DNA of 63,326 nt. Source: an uncultured beta proteobacterium (lineage in GTDB: Bacteria > Pseudomonadota > Gammaproteobacteria > Burkholderiales > SG8-41). Where the stretch lies: positions 1 through 63,326 of the forward strand of contig CAISJL010000138.1 of assembly GCA_903885665.1 (NCBI GenBank), written 5' to 3'. A program made the translations under genes and the position numbers. The notes beneath the pieces are model-generated. The model was not told the DNA's origin and made no database searches. It saw only the letters and a list, made by a program, of their open reading frames with translations. Positions 54,930 to 62,731 of this stretch are shown here, piece by piece (positions within the stretch are counted from its first letter, which is position 1; every line of letters begins with the position of its first letter).

Positions 54930-55919
54930 ATGAGACCCAATAGACACAGCCGCGTCACTAGGGCCGTCTTATTCATCGGTATTTATGCAGTCCTCACTCC
55001 AACACTCTGGGCACAAACAACATTATTCCCGTCAAAAACCATCCGCATACTAATAGGCGCTCCACCAGGTGGTAGCAACGATTTATTTGCACGCGCCATC
55101 GCACCACAGCTGAATACGGCGCTAGGGCAACAAATAGTTGTCGATAATCGCCCAGGGGCTAATCAAATGATTGCTGCTGACATCATGACCAAAGCGCCTG
55201 CCGATGGTCATACCTTATATATTTCTTCCACATCATTTACTACGGGTGCCGCTCTACAGCCCAAACTCCCTTTCGATCCGATTAACGATGTAACAGGCGT
55301 CACGCTATTGGGTCAAGGACCGCTGGTCTTTGTATGCCACCCTTCGCTACCCGTGAAATCCATGCGTGATCTCGTTAGACTGACACGCGCGAAACCTGGT
55401 CAGCTCAATTACACCTCATCCGGTGTTGGCGGTATCAATCATTTAGGCACTGAAGTGTTACTCACCACAACCAAAATAAACATGGTGCATGTCCCACAAA
55501 AAGGGATGTCACCAGCGATTACCGATTTAATCAGTGGCCAAGTGCAAGTATTATTAGTAAGCCTACCTGCAGTGACTGTCCAAATGAAAGCGGGTCGTCT
55601 GCGAGTGCTGGCAGTGAGCACTGCAAAACGCTCTGGATTTATGCCAGACTTACCAACTGTGGCAGAAGCTGGTGTCGCTGGCTATGATGTATCTTTGTGG
55701 TGGGGATTATTTGCGCCAGCCAAAACACCAAAAGCGGTGATTGACCGGCTGAATAATGAAGTGCATAAAACACTGTCTAGCGAACAACTCAAAAAACAGT
55801 TTTCAGAGTTTGGTGCTGAAGCATCGCCCACAACATCCGAAGCATTCAATCAAAAAATTAAATCTGAAATCACCAACTGGCGACGAGTTATTGTCGCTGG
55901 CAATATCAAAGGCGATTAA
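54930..55919 (+). CDS. Bug-family (TctC) substrate-binding protein, second copy
   Basis: Paralogue of the preceding gene, 329 residues from ATG 54930, which has GAAAGGA 8 nt upstream (a TTG five codons earlier opens the longer frame). The signal peptide ends near residue 29 (LWAQTTLFP). Motifs are IRILIGAPPGGSNDLFAR, VVDNRPGANQMIAA and ITDLISGQVQVL. The gene is 39 bp after the first Bug gene and 9 bp before the CoA-transferase. Side-by-side paralogues may bind related ligands. Confidence 0.93.
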   Translation: MRPNRHSRVTRAVLFIGIYAVLTPTLWAQTTLFPSKTIRILIGAPPGGSNDLFARAIAPQLNTALGQQIVVDNRPGANQMIAADIMTKAPADGHTLYISSTSFTTGAALQPKLPFDPINDVTGVTLLGQGPLVFVCHPSLPVKSMRDLVRLTRAKPGQLNYTSSGVGGINHLGTEVLLTTTKINMVHVPQKGMSPAITDLISGQVQVLLVSLPAVTVQMKAGRLRVLAVSTAKRSGFMPDLPTVAEAGVAGYDVSLWWGLFAPAKTPKAVIDRLNNEVHKTLSSEQLKKQFSEFGAEASPTTSEAFNQKIKSEITNWRRVIVAGNIKGD

Positions 55920-55928
55920 CGCAACCGC

Positions 55929-57164
55929 ATGAATACACCACAACAACGCCATTACGACCCACAAGCTTGCGGCACATTAGCGGGCGTACGCATACTCGAT
56001 CTATCAAGACTGATTGCCGGCAATATGCTGACCCAAGTATTAGGCGACTTTGGTGCAGAAGTCATCAAAATTGAACCACCGACTGGAGACACCTTACGCG
56101 CTTGGAAAGTAGAGCACGTAGACACCAATTGGAAGCTCTACGCTCGTAATAAAAAAAGTTTAGGTCTAGAGTTACGCTACCCCGAAGCGCGCGAGCTTTT
56201 GCTTCAATTAGTCGCCACTGCTCAAGTCTTTGTTGAAAGTTTTAGACCCGGTATGCTAGAGGGCATCGGCCTGAGTCCAGAGATATTACATCAGCGCAAT
56301 CCGCGCTTAATCATAGTACGTATCTCAGGATGGGGACAAGATGGGCCTTACAAAAAACGCCCCGGCTTTGGTACTTTAGTAGAAGGCATGTCCGGATTCG
56401 CAGCGCTCAATGGTTTTGCAGATCGCGAACCAGTATTACCGCCCATGTATTTGGCAGATACAATTGCCGGCTTATATGGCTCTACTGGGGTGATGATTGC
56501 ACTACGCGAAGTAGAGCACAATGGTGGTCAAGGTCAGGTTATCGATCTACCACTACTAGATCCGCTATTTGCAGTGCTTGGGCCACAAGCGGCTAATTAC
56601 CGACTGACTGGCAAGCTCAAACAACGCACTGGTAGTCGATCAACTAATGCTGCACCACGTAACGTCTACGTTTGTAAAGATGGCCTCTATGTTGGCCTGT
56701 CTGCTTCCATCCAAAAAATGGCAGAGCGCGTATTTATCTCGATTGGTCGCGCCGACTTAATTGATAATCCGCGTTACAAAACAAATGCCGATCGGGTCAA
56801 ACATGCAGCTGAGCTTGATGCAATTATTGGAGAATTTATTGCGCAACGCACGCAAGCAGAAAACGTATCCTTTTTTGAACAAGCCGATGTCACCATAGGC
56901 CCGATTTATGACATTGCACAAATCATCACAGACCAGCATGTGCTAACTCGCGAGCTGATTGCTGATTACCCAGATGCTGATATGGGCCAATACCCTATGC
57001 ATCATGTGGTACCTAGGCTCTCTGGAACCCCTGCCTCTATCCGCACACCTGCGCCAAGTATCGGACAGCACAATGCTGCGCTTTTAGAAGAGATTGGCAT
57101 TGATGCTGACTCCTACCAAAAGCTCCTCGCTTCTGGCATTGTCTGTGAGACACCACCCAAATAA
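55929..57164 (+). CDS. CaiB/BaiF (class III) CoA-transferase
   Basis: Transfers CoA between carboxylic acids through an enzyme-bound anhydride. The 411 residues have the Rossmann-like N-terminus LAGVRILDLSRLIAG, the CoA-binding GDFGAEVIKIEPPTGD and YARNKKSLGLELR, and the catalytic Asp at residue 177 in MYLADTIAGLYG. The late ITDQHVLTRELI is also typical. The substrate is unknown. The directly following CitE-like lyase suggests a 2-hydroxyacid such as citramalate or malate as acceptor, as in succinyl-CoA:citramalate CoA-transferase pathways; this is inference. It is the third gene of the Bug-Bug-CoA-transferase-lyase run. Confidence 0.93.
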   Translation: MNTPQQRHYDPQACGTLAGVRILDLSRLIAGNMLTQVLGDFGAEVIKIEPPTGDTLRAWKVEHVDTNWKLYARNKKSLGLELRYPEARELLLQLVATAQVFVESFRPGMLEGIGLSPEILHQRNPRLIIVRISGWGQDGPYKKRPGFGTLVEGMSGFAALNGFADREPVLPPMYLADTIAGLYGSTGVMIALREVEHNGGQGQVIDLPLLDPLFAVLGPQAANYRLTGKLKQRTGSRSTNAAPRNVYVCKDGLYVGLSASIQKMAERVFISIGRADLIDNPRYKTNADRVKHAAELDAIIGEFIAQRTQAENVSFFEQADVTIGPIYDIAQIITDQHVLTRELIADYPDADMGQYPMHHVVPRLSGTPASIRTPAPSIGQHNAALLEEIGIDADSYQKLLASGIVCETPPK

Positions 57165-57215
57165 CTATTCAACAGCCCGCACTCAGACTCACTAATTTAT
57201 ATTGAAAGCTCACCC

Positions 57216-58124
57216 ATGACCACCGATTTTCCTGTTTGGCGCTCACTCATGTATGTCCCTGTCAATGTTGAAAAATTTGTAGATCGTGCACATACCCGTG
57301 GCGCTGATGTCATTCAACTCGACCTCGAAGACAGCATCCCACAAACAGAAAAAGCGCAGGCGCGGACATTGGTCGAAAAAAATGCAGCGCGAGTCAATCG
57401 CGGCGGGGCTGACGTGGTTGTGCGTATTAATCAACCCTTAACCATGGCGGTGCGTGATTTGGAATACTCCATCTGTCCCGCCGTCAATGGCATCGCAGTG
57501 ACAAAAGTTTACGGGGCTGCACATATCCAATTACTTGACGAGTTAGTCAGCACACTCGAACAGCAGCGCGGGATGACGATTGGTCACACGCAATTTATTG
57601 CCATGATTGAGACCCCTGATGCATTTTTTCATATCCGCGAAATTTTTAGAGCCAGTAAGCGCATCATCGCGTGCAATATTGGGGGGGAAGATTTTGCACT
57701 CAACTGCAATATGCAACCGACTGGAGAAGCCCTACTCTATCCAAAACAACAAATGATTTTTGCTGCCAATGCTGAAAAAGTCATGCCGCTTGGCTTTATT
57801 GATAGCATTGCCACTTTTGGTGATCAGGAGGCATTTCGTCGCATGGTGCGACGTTCTCGAGACTTTGGCTTCATGGGTGCAGGCTGTATTCATCCGGGAC
57901 AAGTTGCAATCATCAATGAAGAATACAAGCCAAGCGCAAATGAAGTGGCCTACGCTCGAAAAATTATCACACTCGACCAAGAAGCAGCCGCTTCAGGCCG
58001 TGGATCTTTTGCCCTAGACGGCAAGATGATTGATATTCCAATTATCGTTCGTGCACAACGCCTCCTACAACGCTACGATGTTATTGCTGCACGCGAGGCA
58101 CACACCTTAGCCCTGTCAAACTAA
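57216..58124 (+). CDS. CitE-like lyase (HpcH/HpaI aldolase superfamily)
   Basis: A 302-residue TIM-barrel enzyme of the citrate lyase beta-subunit-like family. Metal and substrate residues are seen in VIQLDLEDSIP (residues 32-42), VVVRINQP (Arg about 70), AMIETPDAFF (Glu about 132) and NIGGEDFAL (Asp about 159). Stand-alone CitE-like lyases cleave malyl-CoA, beta-methylmalyl-CoA or citramalyl-CoA to acetyl-CoA and a 2-oxo acid. With the upstream CoA-transferase, it would form a two-step activation-and-cleavage route. Gene end converges with the M14 peptidase gene after 47 bp with nothing recognised in between. Confidence 0.92.
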   Translation: MTTDFPVWRSLMYVPVNVEKFVDRAHTRGADVIQLDLEDSIPQTEKAQARTLVEKNAARVNRGGADVVVRINQPLTMAVRDLEYSICPAVNGIAVTKVYGAAHIQLLDELVSTLEQQRGMTIGHTQFIAMIETPDAFFHIREIFRASKRIIACNIGGEDFALNCNMQPTGEALLYPKQQMIFAANAEKVMPLGFIDSIATFGDQEAFRRMVRRSRDFGFMGAGCIHPGQVAIINEEYKPSANEVAYARKIITLDQEAAASGRGSFALDGKMIDIPIIVRAQRLLQRYDVIAAREAHTLALSN

Positions 58125-58171
58125 TCTTAGCAAAACAACGCAAGCTCACCGCAACAGGAACTGCAATTAAC

Positions 58172-59872
58172 TCAATCCGGTTGAGTGAATTTATAATCGC
58201 GAAGCGTTTGGACGTCTAAAGTCATCGGCTTTAACAACCTATAAATCGGGATCTCACTGCTGGCTGCAATAGTTGCGGGCGAGCCCTGCTTGTCAACTGG
58301 AATCCAACCAAAAGTGACAAAACTACTGGGTGACTCTGGCTCTAATGCAACGGCCAGTACATTGGCGTTGACTTGTCCCATCATGTACACATAACTACCC
58401 GCTGGGAATTGCACTTGTTTTTGCACTGTCTCCGTCGTTACCTGACTAGTGAGGCGACCTTCTATATAAGTTCCACTAGTTTTACGATCAGTCACGCGAT
58501 AACTCTCTACTGGCAAGGTGGTCGGTCTTGCAAGACGCATTACTTGCACTCCAGATTGTTGTAATCGTAGTGCTACATCATGAAATACTGGCGGCATTAT
58601 ATACGCATAAGGCCTTTGGCGACTGAGTGCAGGTGTTGCCGCTAAGGAGTCTGACCAATCCACTTCAATCTGCTTTAACTCGCCACTACTTGGCTCCAGC
58701 ATTGTTAAATTTTGCTTCACCACCGGCGAATTTAAGGTCACAGCGATCGTATCATGGGGTTGTGGAATTAAACCCCGTGCTATGACACTCGCTCGCGCTG
58801 TTGCAACAGTGGTCATCAACAATGGCGCATGATCAGCAGCGGTTTGCAACAAACTGGTTATTGCAATCATATGCGAATGAACGCGCCGCTTAAAACTATC
58901 GCGGCCAATACCGACACCTCGACTTTCCACTAAAAATGAAACTGCATGTTGCAGACCTGCAAAATTGCGCCCTATATCGGGAATCGTACCCCCCATTGCT
59001 ACCAATCGACTGGAAAGATTGTAGCTCGTTGTGTAATACCAAAATGGTTTGTATCCGGCACGATCAATATCTTGGCGAAGAGCGGGTAAAAATGTTTGAT
59101 CTGCTAAGGTAGTCAAAGCAGGATCAACATTAGGATGTGTTGCGTATTGCAGCATTAAATCATAGGACTGTATAACACCAAATTTTTCAACCCAACGTGT
59201 AGCCACACTAAATTCATGTGAGTCAATAAATACATGGGGTTGATAGTCATTAACCAATTGATGTAAGGCACGCGTCTCCGGTAAGTCTACTTTCACATGA
59301 TCACGATTCATATCTATCGTGCTATATGGAGAGCGCCGAAAATAATAAGCGCCATCGGGATTTGAATGGGGGACGATTATCACCGTTAAGCGCTCGAGTA
59401 ACGGGCGCAAATGTCCAGTCGCCAATGCTTGTGCTAACACTAACATTGCCTCACCACCAGCTGGTTCATTGCCATGCTGTAATCCAGCAATCATCACTAT
59501 TGGACGACCTGATTTCTGTAATTCGCTGGCATCCTTATGCGCTAAGGTCGTGAGCACTAAGGCGGGGATTTGCCGCCCCTCTTGCGAATGCCCAATGAAG
59601 CGAATACCCACTACGGGTGTCTGCTTTTGCAATGTTTCAATAAATGTCAGCATCTCCGTATGCGATGTGAAATCTTTACGACCGGGGCGAAAACCTGGCG
59701 TAGTATAAGTAATGTCTGGGTCTGGATAGCGTGCTTTGACAAGATCATTTTGTGGAAATACACGCTGCGGATCAAACTGCGCCTGTATGGGAGCGCAGTG
59801 TAAATACCCAAAAATAGCTATCAATAAAGTGGGCAAACCTAAACATAGATATCTGTGATTCATCATGAGCAT
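58172..59872 (-). CDS. Secreted M14-family zinc carboxypeptidase
   Basis: An exported metallopeptidase of about 566 residues. A signal peptide (hydrophobic to about residue 32, ending APIQA) precedes the catalytic domain. Zinc ligands are His and Glu in GLQHGNEPAGGEA (about 133 and 136 from ATG 59872) and a later His in IDSHEFS; the substrate-binding NPDGAYYFRR and the catalytic Glu in FLVESRGVGIG complete the M14 pattern. The C-terminal third (about 370-560) is an uncharacterised beta-rich region. The start is ambiguous: TTG 59881, ATG 59872 and ATG 59866/59863 are in frame, and none has a clear ribosome site. It is divergent from the hydroxyacyl-CoA dehydrogenase-like gene and shares the 140-bp promoter region with it. 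Confidence 0.88.
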   Translation of the reverse strand: MLMMNHRYLCLGLPTLLIAIFGYLHCAPIQAQFDPQRVFPQNDLVKARYPDPDITYTTPGFRPGRKDFTSHTEMLTFIETLQKQTPVVGIRFIGHSQEGRQIPALVLTTLAHKDASELQKSGRPIVMIAGLQHGNEPAGGEAMLVLAQALATGHLRPLLERLTVIIVPHSNPDGAYYFRRSPYSTIDMNRDHVKVDLPETRALHQLVNDYQPHVFIDSHEFSVATRWVEKFGVIQSYDLMLQYATHPNVDPALTTLADQTFLPALRQDIDRAGYKPFWYYTTSYNLSSRLVAMGGTIPDIGRNFAGLQHAVSFLVESRGVGIGRDSFKRRVHSHMIAITSLLQTAADHAPLLMTTVATARASVIARGLIPQPHDTIAVTLNSPVVKQNLTMLEPSSGELKQIEVDWSDSLAATPALSRQRPYAYIMPPVFHDVALRLQQSGVQVMRLARPTTLPVESYRVTDRKTSGTYIEGRLTSQVTTETVQKQVQFPAGSYVYMMGQVNANVLAVALEPESPSSFVTFGWIPVDKQGSPATIAASSEIPIYRLLKPMTLDVQTLRDYKFTQPD

Positions 59873-59924
59873 ACCAATCAATGTTGTTTTTTAAGTTTTT
59901 TTATTGCTTTTTAGCTAGGTACAT

Positions 59925-59953
59925 CTGACAGTTATAATAAGACTTATTATAAT
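59925..59953 (+). promoter_or_regulatory. Strong promoter with an internal 10+1+10 palindrome
   Basis: CTGACA (59925-59930) and TATAAT (59948-59953) are 17 bp apart, near-consensus for sigma-70. The spacer and -10 box carry a perfect palindrome: ttataataag (59932-59941), a single A, cttattataa (59943-59952). This is the textbook position for a repressor operator. The promoter drives the gene at 60013; the reverse strand also carries a TATAAT within the palindrome. Confidence 0.65.
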
Positions 59954-60012
59954 TTGCGCAATTTTGTTTATTCTATCTCATGTCCTTACATCATTGAACT
60001 GGAGAGTTATTT

Positions 60013-60954
60013 ATGTCATCAACACCATCCCACGTTGCCGTTATTGGTGGGGGTATCATGGGCGGCGATATTGCTACCCTTTTTGCTGCACATGGGTGGA
60101 CCGTGCATTTGATGAGCCCATCTACTAAAACACGAGAGTCACTGCCCGCGCGAATGGCTGCCGGGCTGAGTAAGCTAGGCGCCCCATCTCAGTTTATTAA
60201 TCTTGTACACTATTACGGCGAACTATCAACCCTACCTTGGCAAGAAATTACTCTCGTTGTAGAAGCCGCCCTAGAAGACCTGCCACTAAAGCAAAAAATA
60301 TTCAACGAAGTTGAGTCTTACGTCGCAGCCAATACACCGATTGTCAGCAATACATCAAATTTTCCGATTGGAGAAATTGGCAAACTGCTTAAACATCCTG
60401 AGCGCGTTGCTGGCATGCATTTTTTCATGCCCGCGCATCTGGTGCCGCTAGTAGAAATCATTAGCGCTCCTACAACCAATGCTGAGATCGCCCAAGGGTT
60501 AGTCGCTCTACTTAAAACGCTGCATAAAGCACCGATTTGGGTTAAAAAGGATATTCCTGGTTTCGTCGGCAACCGACTACAGCACGCCATGATGCGTGAG
60601 GCCTTATATTTGATTGATGATGGCGTGACCGATGCCGAGGGCATCGATACTGCAGTTAAATATGGTTTTGGTTTCCGCTTTATTGCTTGCGGCCCTATGC
60701 TACAAAAAGAAATGTCCGGGTGGGATACACACGACCTAGTGGCAAGTGCACTCTACCCACATTTGCATGCAGAGAAAACACCCCCTCAGTGGCTGAAGGC
60801 TTTAGTTGCTAAAGGTCGTACAGGCATGAAAGTCAAAGCAGGTTTGTGGGATTGGGATGATGAAAAAATAAAGAAAGAAAAATCGCGTATCGAAAGCGCT
60901 CTACAAGCTGGATTTGCAATTCTCAATGTTGATCAACCGAATGATAATCCGTAG
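60013..60954 (+). CDS. 3-Hydroxyacyl-CoA dehydrogenase family oxidoreductase (NAD-binding)
   Basis: An NAD-dependent hydroxyacid or hydroxyacyl-CoA dehydrogenase of 313 residues. The N-terminal Rossmann motif is VAVIGGGIMGGDIATLF (residues 8-24); the C-terminal helical domain includes DIPGFVGNRLQHAMMREALYL (quoted in part as GFVGNRLQHAMM). The catalytic His lies in GMHFFMPAHLVPLVEI, where the usual HFFNP reads HFFMP. The GFGFRFIACGPM segment resembles the L-gulonate/L-carnitine dehydrogenase branch more than fatty-acid beta-oxidation enzymes, so a small hydroxyacid may be the substrate. GGAG lies 9 nt before the ATG. The Bug gene starts 4 bp after the stop. Confidence 0.88.
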   Translation: MSSTPSHVAVIGGGIMGGDIATLFAAHGWTVHLMSPSTKTRESLPARMAAGLSKLGAPSQFINLVHYYGELSTLPWQEITLVVEAALEDLPLKQKIFNEVESYVAANTPIVSNTSNFPIGEIGKLLKHPERVAGMHFFMPAHLVPLVEIISAPTTNAEIAQGLVALLKTLHKAPIWVKKDIPGFVGNRLQHAMMREALYLIDDGVTDAEGIDTAVKYGFGFRFIACGPMLQKEMSGWDTHDLVASALYPHLHAEKTPPQWLKALVAKGRTGMKVKAGLWDWDDEKIKKEKSRIESALQAGFAILNVDQPNDNP

Positions 60955-60957
60955 TGT

Positions 60958-62004
60958 ATGGCCATTTTATATAAACAACTCTTACAGATAGTCACCGCCA
61001 TGGCAGTCGCCCTGAGTTGTCATGCCTCATCGCAAGACTCGGCCACGCTACCTTATCCACAACGTTCTATTCGATTCGTAGTGCCGTTCTCGCCCGGGGG
61101 TAGCTCCGACACCATCGCTCGCATCATCGGGCCAGTTGCGGGTGAAGGGCTAGGACAGACAATCGTCTTAGACAATCGTAGCGGTGGTAATGGTGTGCTA
61201 GGCACACAAAAGATCGCACATGCCATGCCTGATGGTTACACGATTGGATTGGCCTATATTGCGACCATTGCGATTAATCCAGCCATTAGTGGTGATGTTG
61301 GCTACAACCCCTTACAAGACTTTACCGCGATTACTCAACTGACCGCCTCGGCAAACGTACTCGTGATTCACCCTGCGGTAAATGCTTCTACCATCAAAGA
61401 ACTTGTTGCGTTGGCCAAAAGCAAACCAGGCCAACTCAATTACTCCTCAGGCGGTGTAGGTACTATCGGGCATTTAAGTGCCGAACTACTCCAACAAGCT
61501 GCAGGCATTAAATTCAATCATATCGCATACAAAGGCAGTGGACAGGCGGTCATTGATTTAGTGGGTGGTCACGTAGGGATTATGTTTGGTGGTTTAGCTG
61601 CGGTATCTGGTCATGCCAAAAACGGCAAACTTAAACTCATTGCAGTCACCGGCAAAGAGCGCATGCCAATTGCGCCTGAGATTCCCACAATTCATGAATC
61701 TGGTTATCCCGGATTTGAAGCTGTAGGTTGGTTTGGTCTGATCGCACCAGCAAAACTTCCAAAACCGATACTACAAAGACTACATGGCGAAACCATTAAA
61801 GCCGCACGTCAGGCTGAGTCTCATAAAAAACTCACAGCTATTGGGTTTGATATCGTCACCAATAGCCCTGGAGAATTTCATCATTATATGCAAAGCGAAA
61901 TTCATAAATGGCAGAAACTAGTGAAACAACTACAGATTAAATCGAGCTTATATACGCTGCCTAAGCTAGACTTACCTCCAATTCAGTGCCCACTCACAGC
62001 GTAA
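60958..62004 (+). CDS. Bug-family (TctC) substrate-binding protein, third copy, with C-terminal extension
   Basis: A periplasmic binding protein of 348 residues. The signal peptide (about 1-24) ends near SCHASSQDS. Family motifs are IRFVVPFSPGGSSDTIAR, IVLDNRSGGNGVLG and VIDLVGGHVGIMFGG. Compared with the other two Bug proteins it continues about 20 residues beyond the usual end (after KLVKQLQIKS), in a proline-rich tail with one Cys. It is probably cotranscribed with the dehydrogenase upstream, from the promoter at 59.9 kb. Confidence 0.92.
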   Translation: MAILYKQLLQIVTAMAVALSCHASSQDSATLPYPQRSIRFVVPFSPGGSSDTIARIIGPVAGEGLGQTIVLDNRSGGNGVLGTQKIAHAMPDGYTIGLAYIATIAINPAISGDVGYNPLQDFTAITQLTASANVLVIHPAVNASTIKELVALAKSKPGQLNYSSGGVGTIGHLSAELLQQAAGIKFNHIAYKGSGQAVIDLVGGHVGIMFGGLAAVSGHAKNGKLKLIAVTGKERMPIAPEIPTIHESGYPGFEAVGWFGLIAPAKLPKPILQRLHGETIKAARQAESHKKLTAIGFDIVTNSPGEFHHYMQSEIHKWQKLVKQLQIKSSLYTLPKLDLPPIQCPLTA

Positions 62005-62025
62005 GCCGTGAGTGGATATTTCACG

Positions 62026-62721
62026 CTATCTTTGAATAAATTCTAAATTGTCCGGAATTGTAATTTTCGGATTAGCTTCCAGCTTAGAGCTCTCAGTCGG
62101 TGTGCCCGGATCTACTTTAACATCACGCATCAGTTGCATCCCGGTAGTCACTATAGGTGCCAACTTTGGTAATGCATCGGCTAATAAAGTAATGCCATCT
62201 TTGACACTTCCCAGCTTAGTGATCATCATAGGATTAGTACCCACACTTTGAATAATATTTTTACCTTTATTGATCATGGCGGGCGCTTTTAACCCTGCGA
62301 CAGCTACGGCTAAAATAGATTGAGCTACCTTCTTTTTCATGTCTTCTGACAAGCTTTCCATTTTCGCTTTAGCATCTCCTGCCTTAAGCAACTCAACGGT
62401 TGCAGCGCCAGACTCTTTAATTTGTCGACCCATAATGGCGTCTTTTTCACCAGGTGTTGTTGCTTTGGCATGCTCTTCAGCAACTTTTAATGCTGCCGCA
62501 CCTGACTCCTTGCTACCCAGTGCAGCTTGGATTTGTAATAGCGCAAAACCAACAGCAGTGCTAATTAACTGTGCATCTGCATTAAAACTATCAATCTGTG
62601 CACCAGCATCACCGCCACCACCTTTAGCACCACCGACCAAACCACCCAGACCACCAAATTGTGCATTTACTGAAAATGAAATAGACAATGCTAACAATAC
62701 CGCAAATAGGTTAAATTTCAT
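62026..62721 (-). CDS. Exported protein of unknown function, Gly/Ala-rich helical
   Basis: No family was recognised. The 231-residue product has a clear signal peptide (about 1-20, cleavage after SVNA), then a glycine-rich stretch (FGGLGGLVGGAKGGGGD, residues 22-38). The remainder is strongly alpha-helical and Ala/Lys-rich, without cysteines or membrane segments after the signal. It is likely periplasmic or secreted. AAAGGA precedes the ATG by 6-7 nt and overlaps the stop codon of the upstream gene, so the two exported proteins are translationally coupled and may act together. It converges with the third Bug gene. Confidence 0.75.
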   Translation of the reverse strand: MKFNLFAVLLALSISFSVNAQFGGLGGLVGGAKGGGGDAGAQIDSFNADAQLISTAVGFALLQIQAALGSKESGAAALKVAEEHAKATTPGEKDAIMGRQIKESGAATVELLKAGDAKAKMESLSEDMKKKVAQSILAVAVAGLKAPAMINKGKNIIQSVGTNPMMITKLGSVKDGITLLADALPKLAPIVTTGMQLMRDVKVDPGTPTESSKLEANPKITIPDNLEFIQR

Positions 62722-62731
62722 GTTGATTCCT

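Noticed and set aside
53898-55919. Complete tripartite tricarboxylate transporter
   Set aside because: Only the binding-protein component is encoded; no TctA-like 12-helix or TctB-like 4-helix protein is in the window.
55929-58124. Citrate lyase operon
   Set aside because: There is no citD acyl carrier, citF, citX or citG; the CitE-like protein stands alone, as in CoA-thioester lyases.
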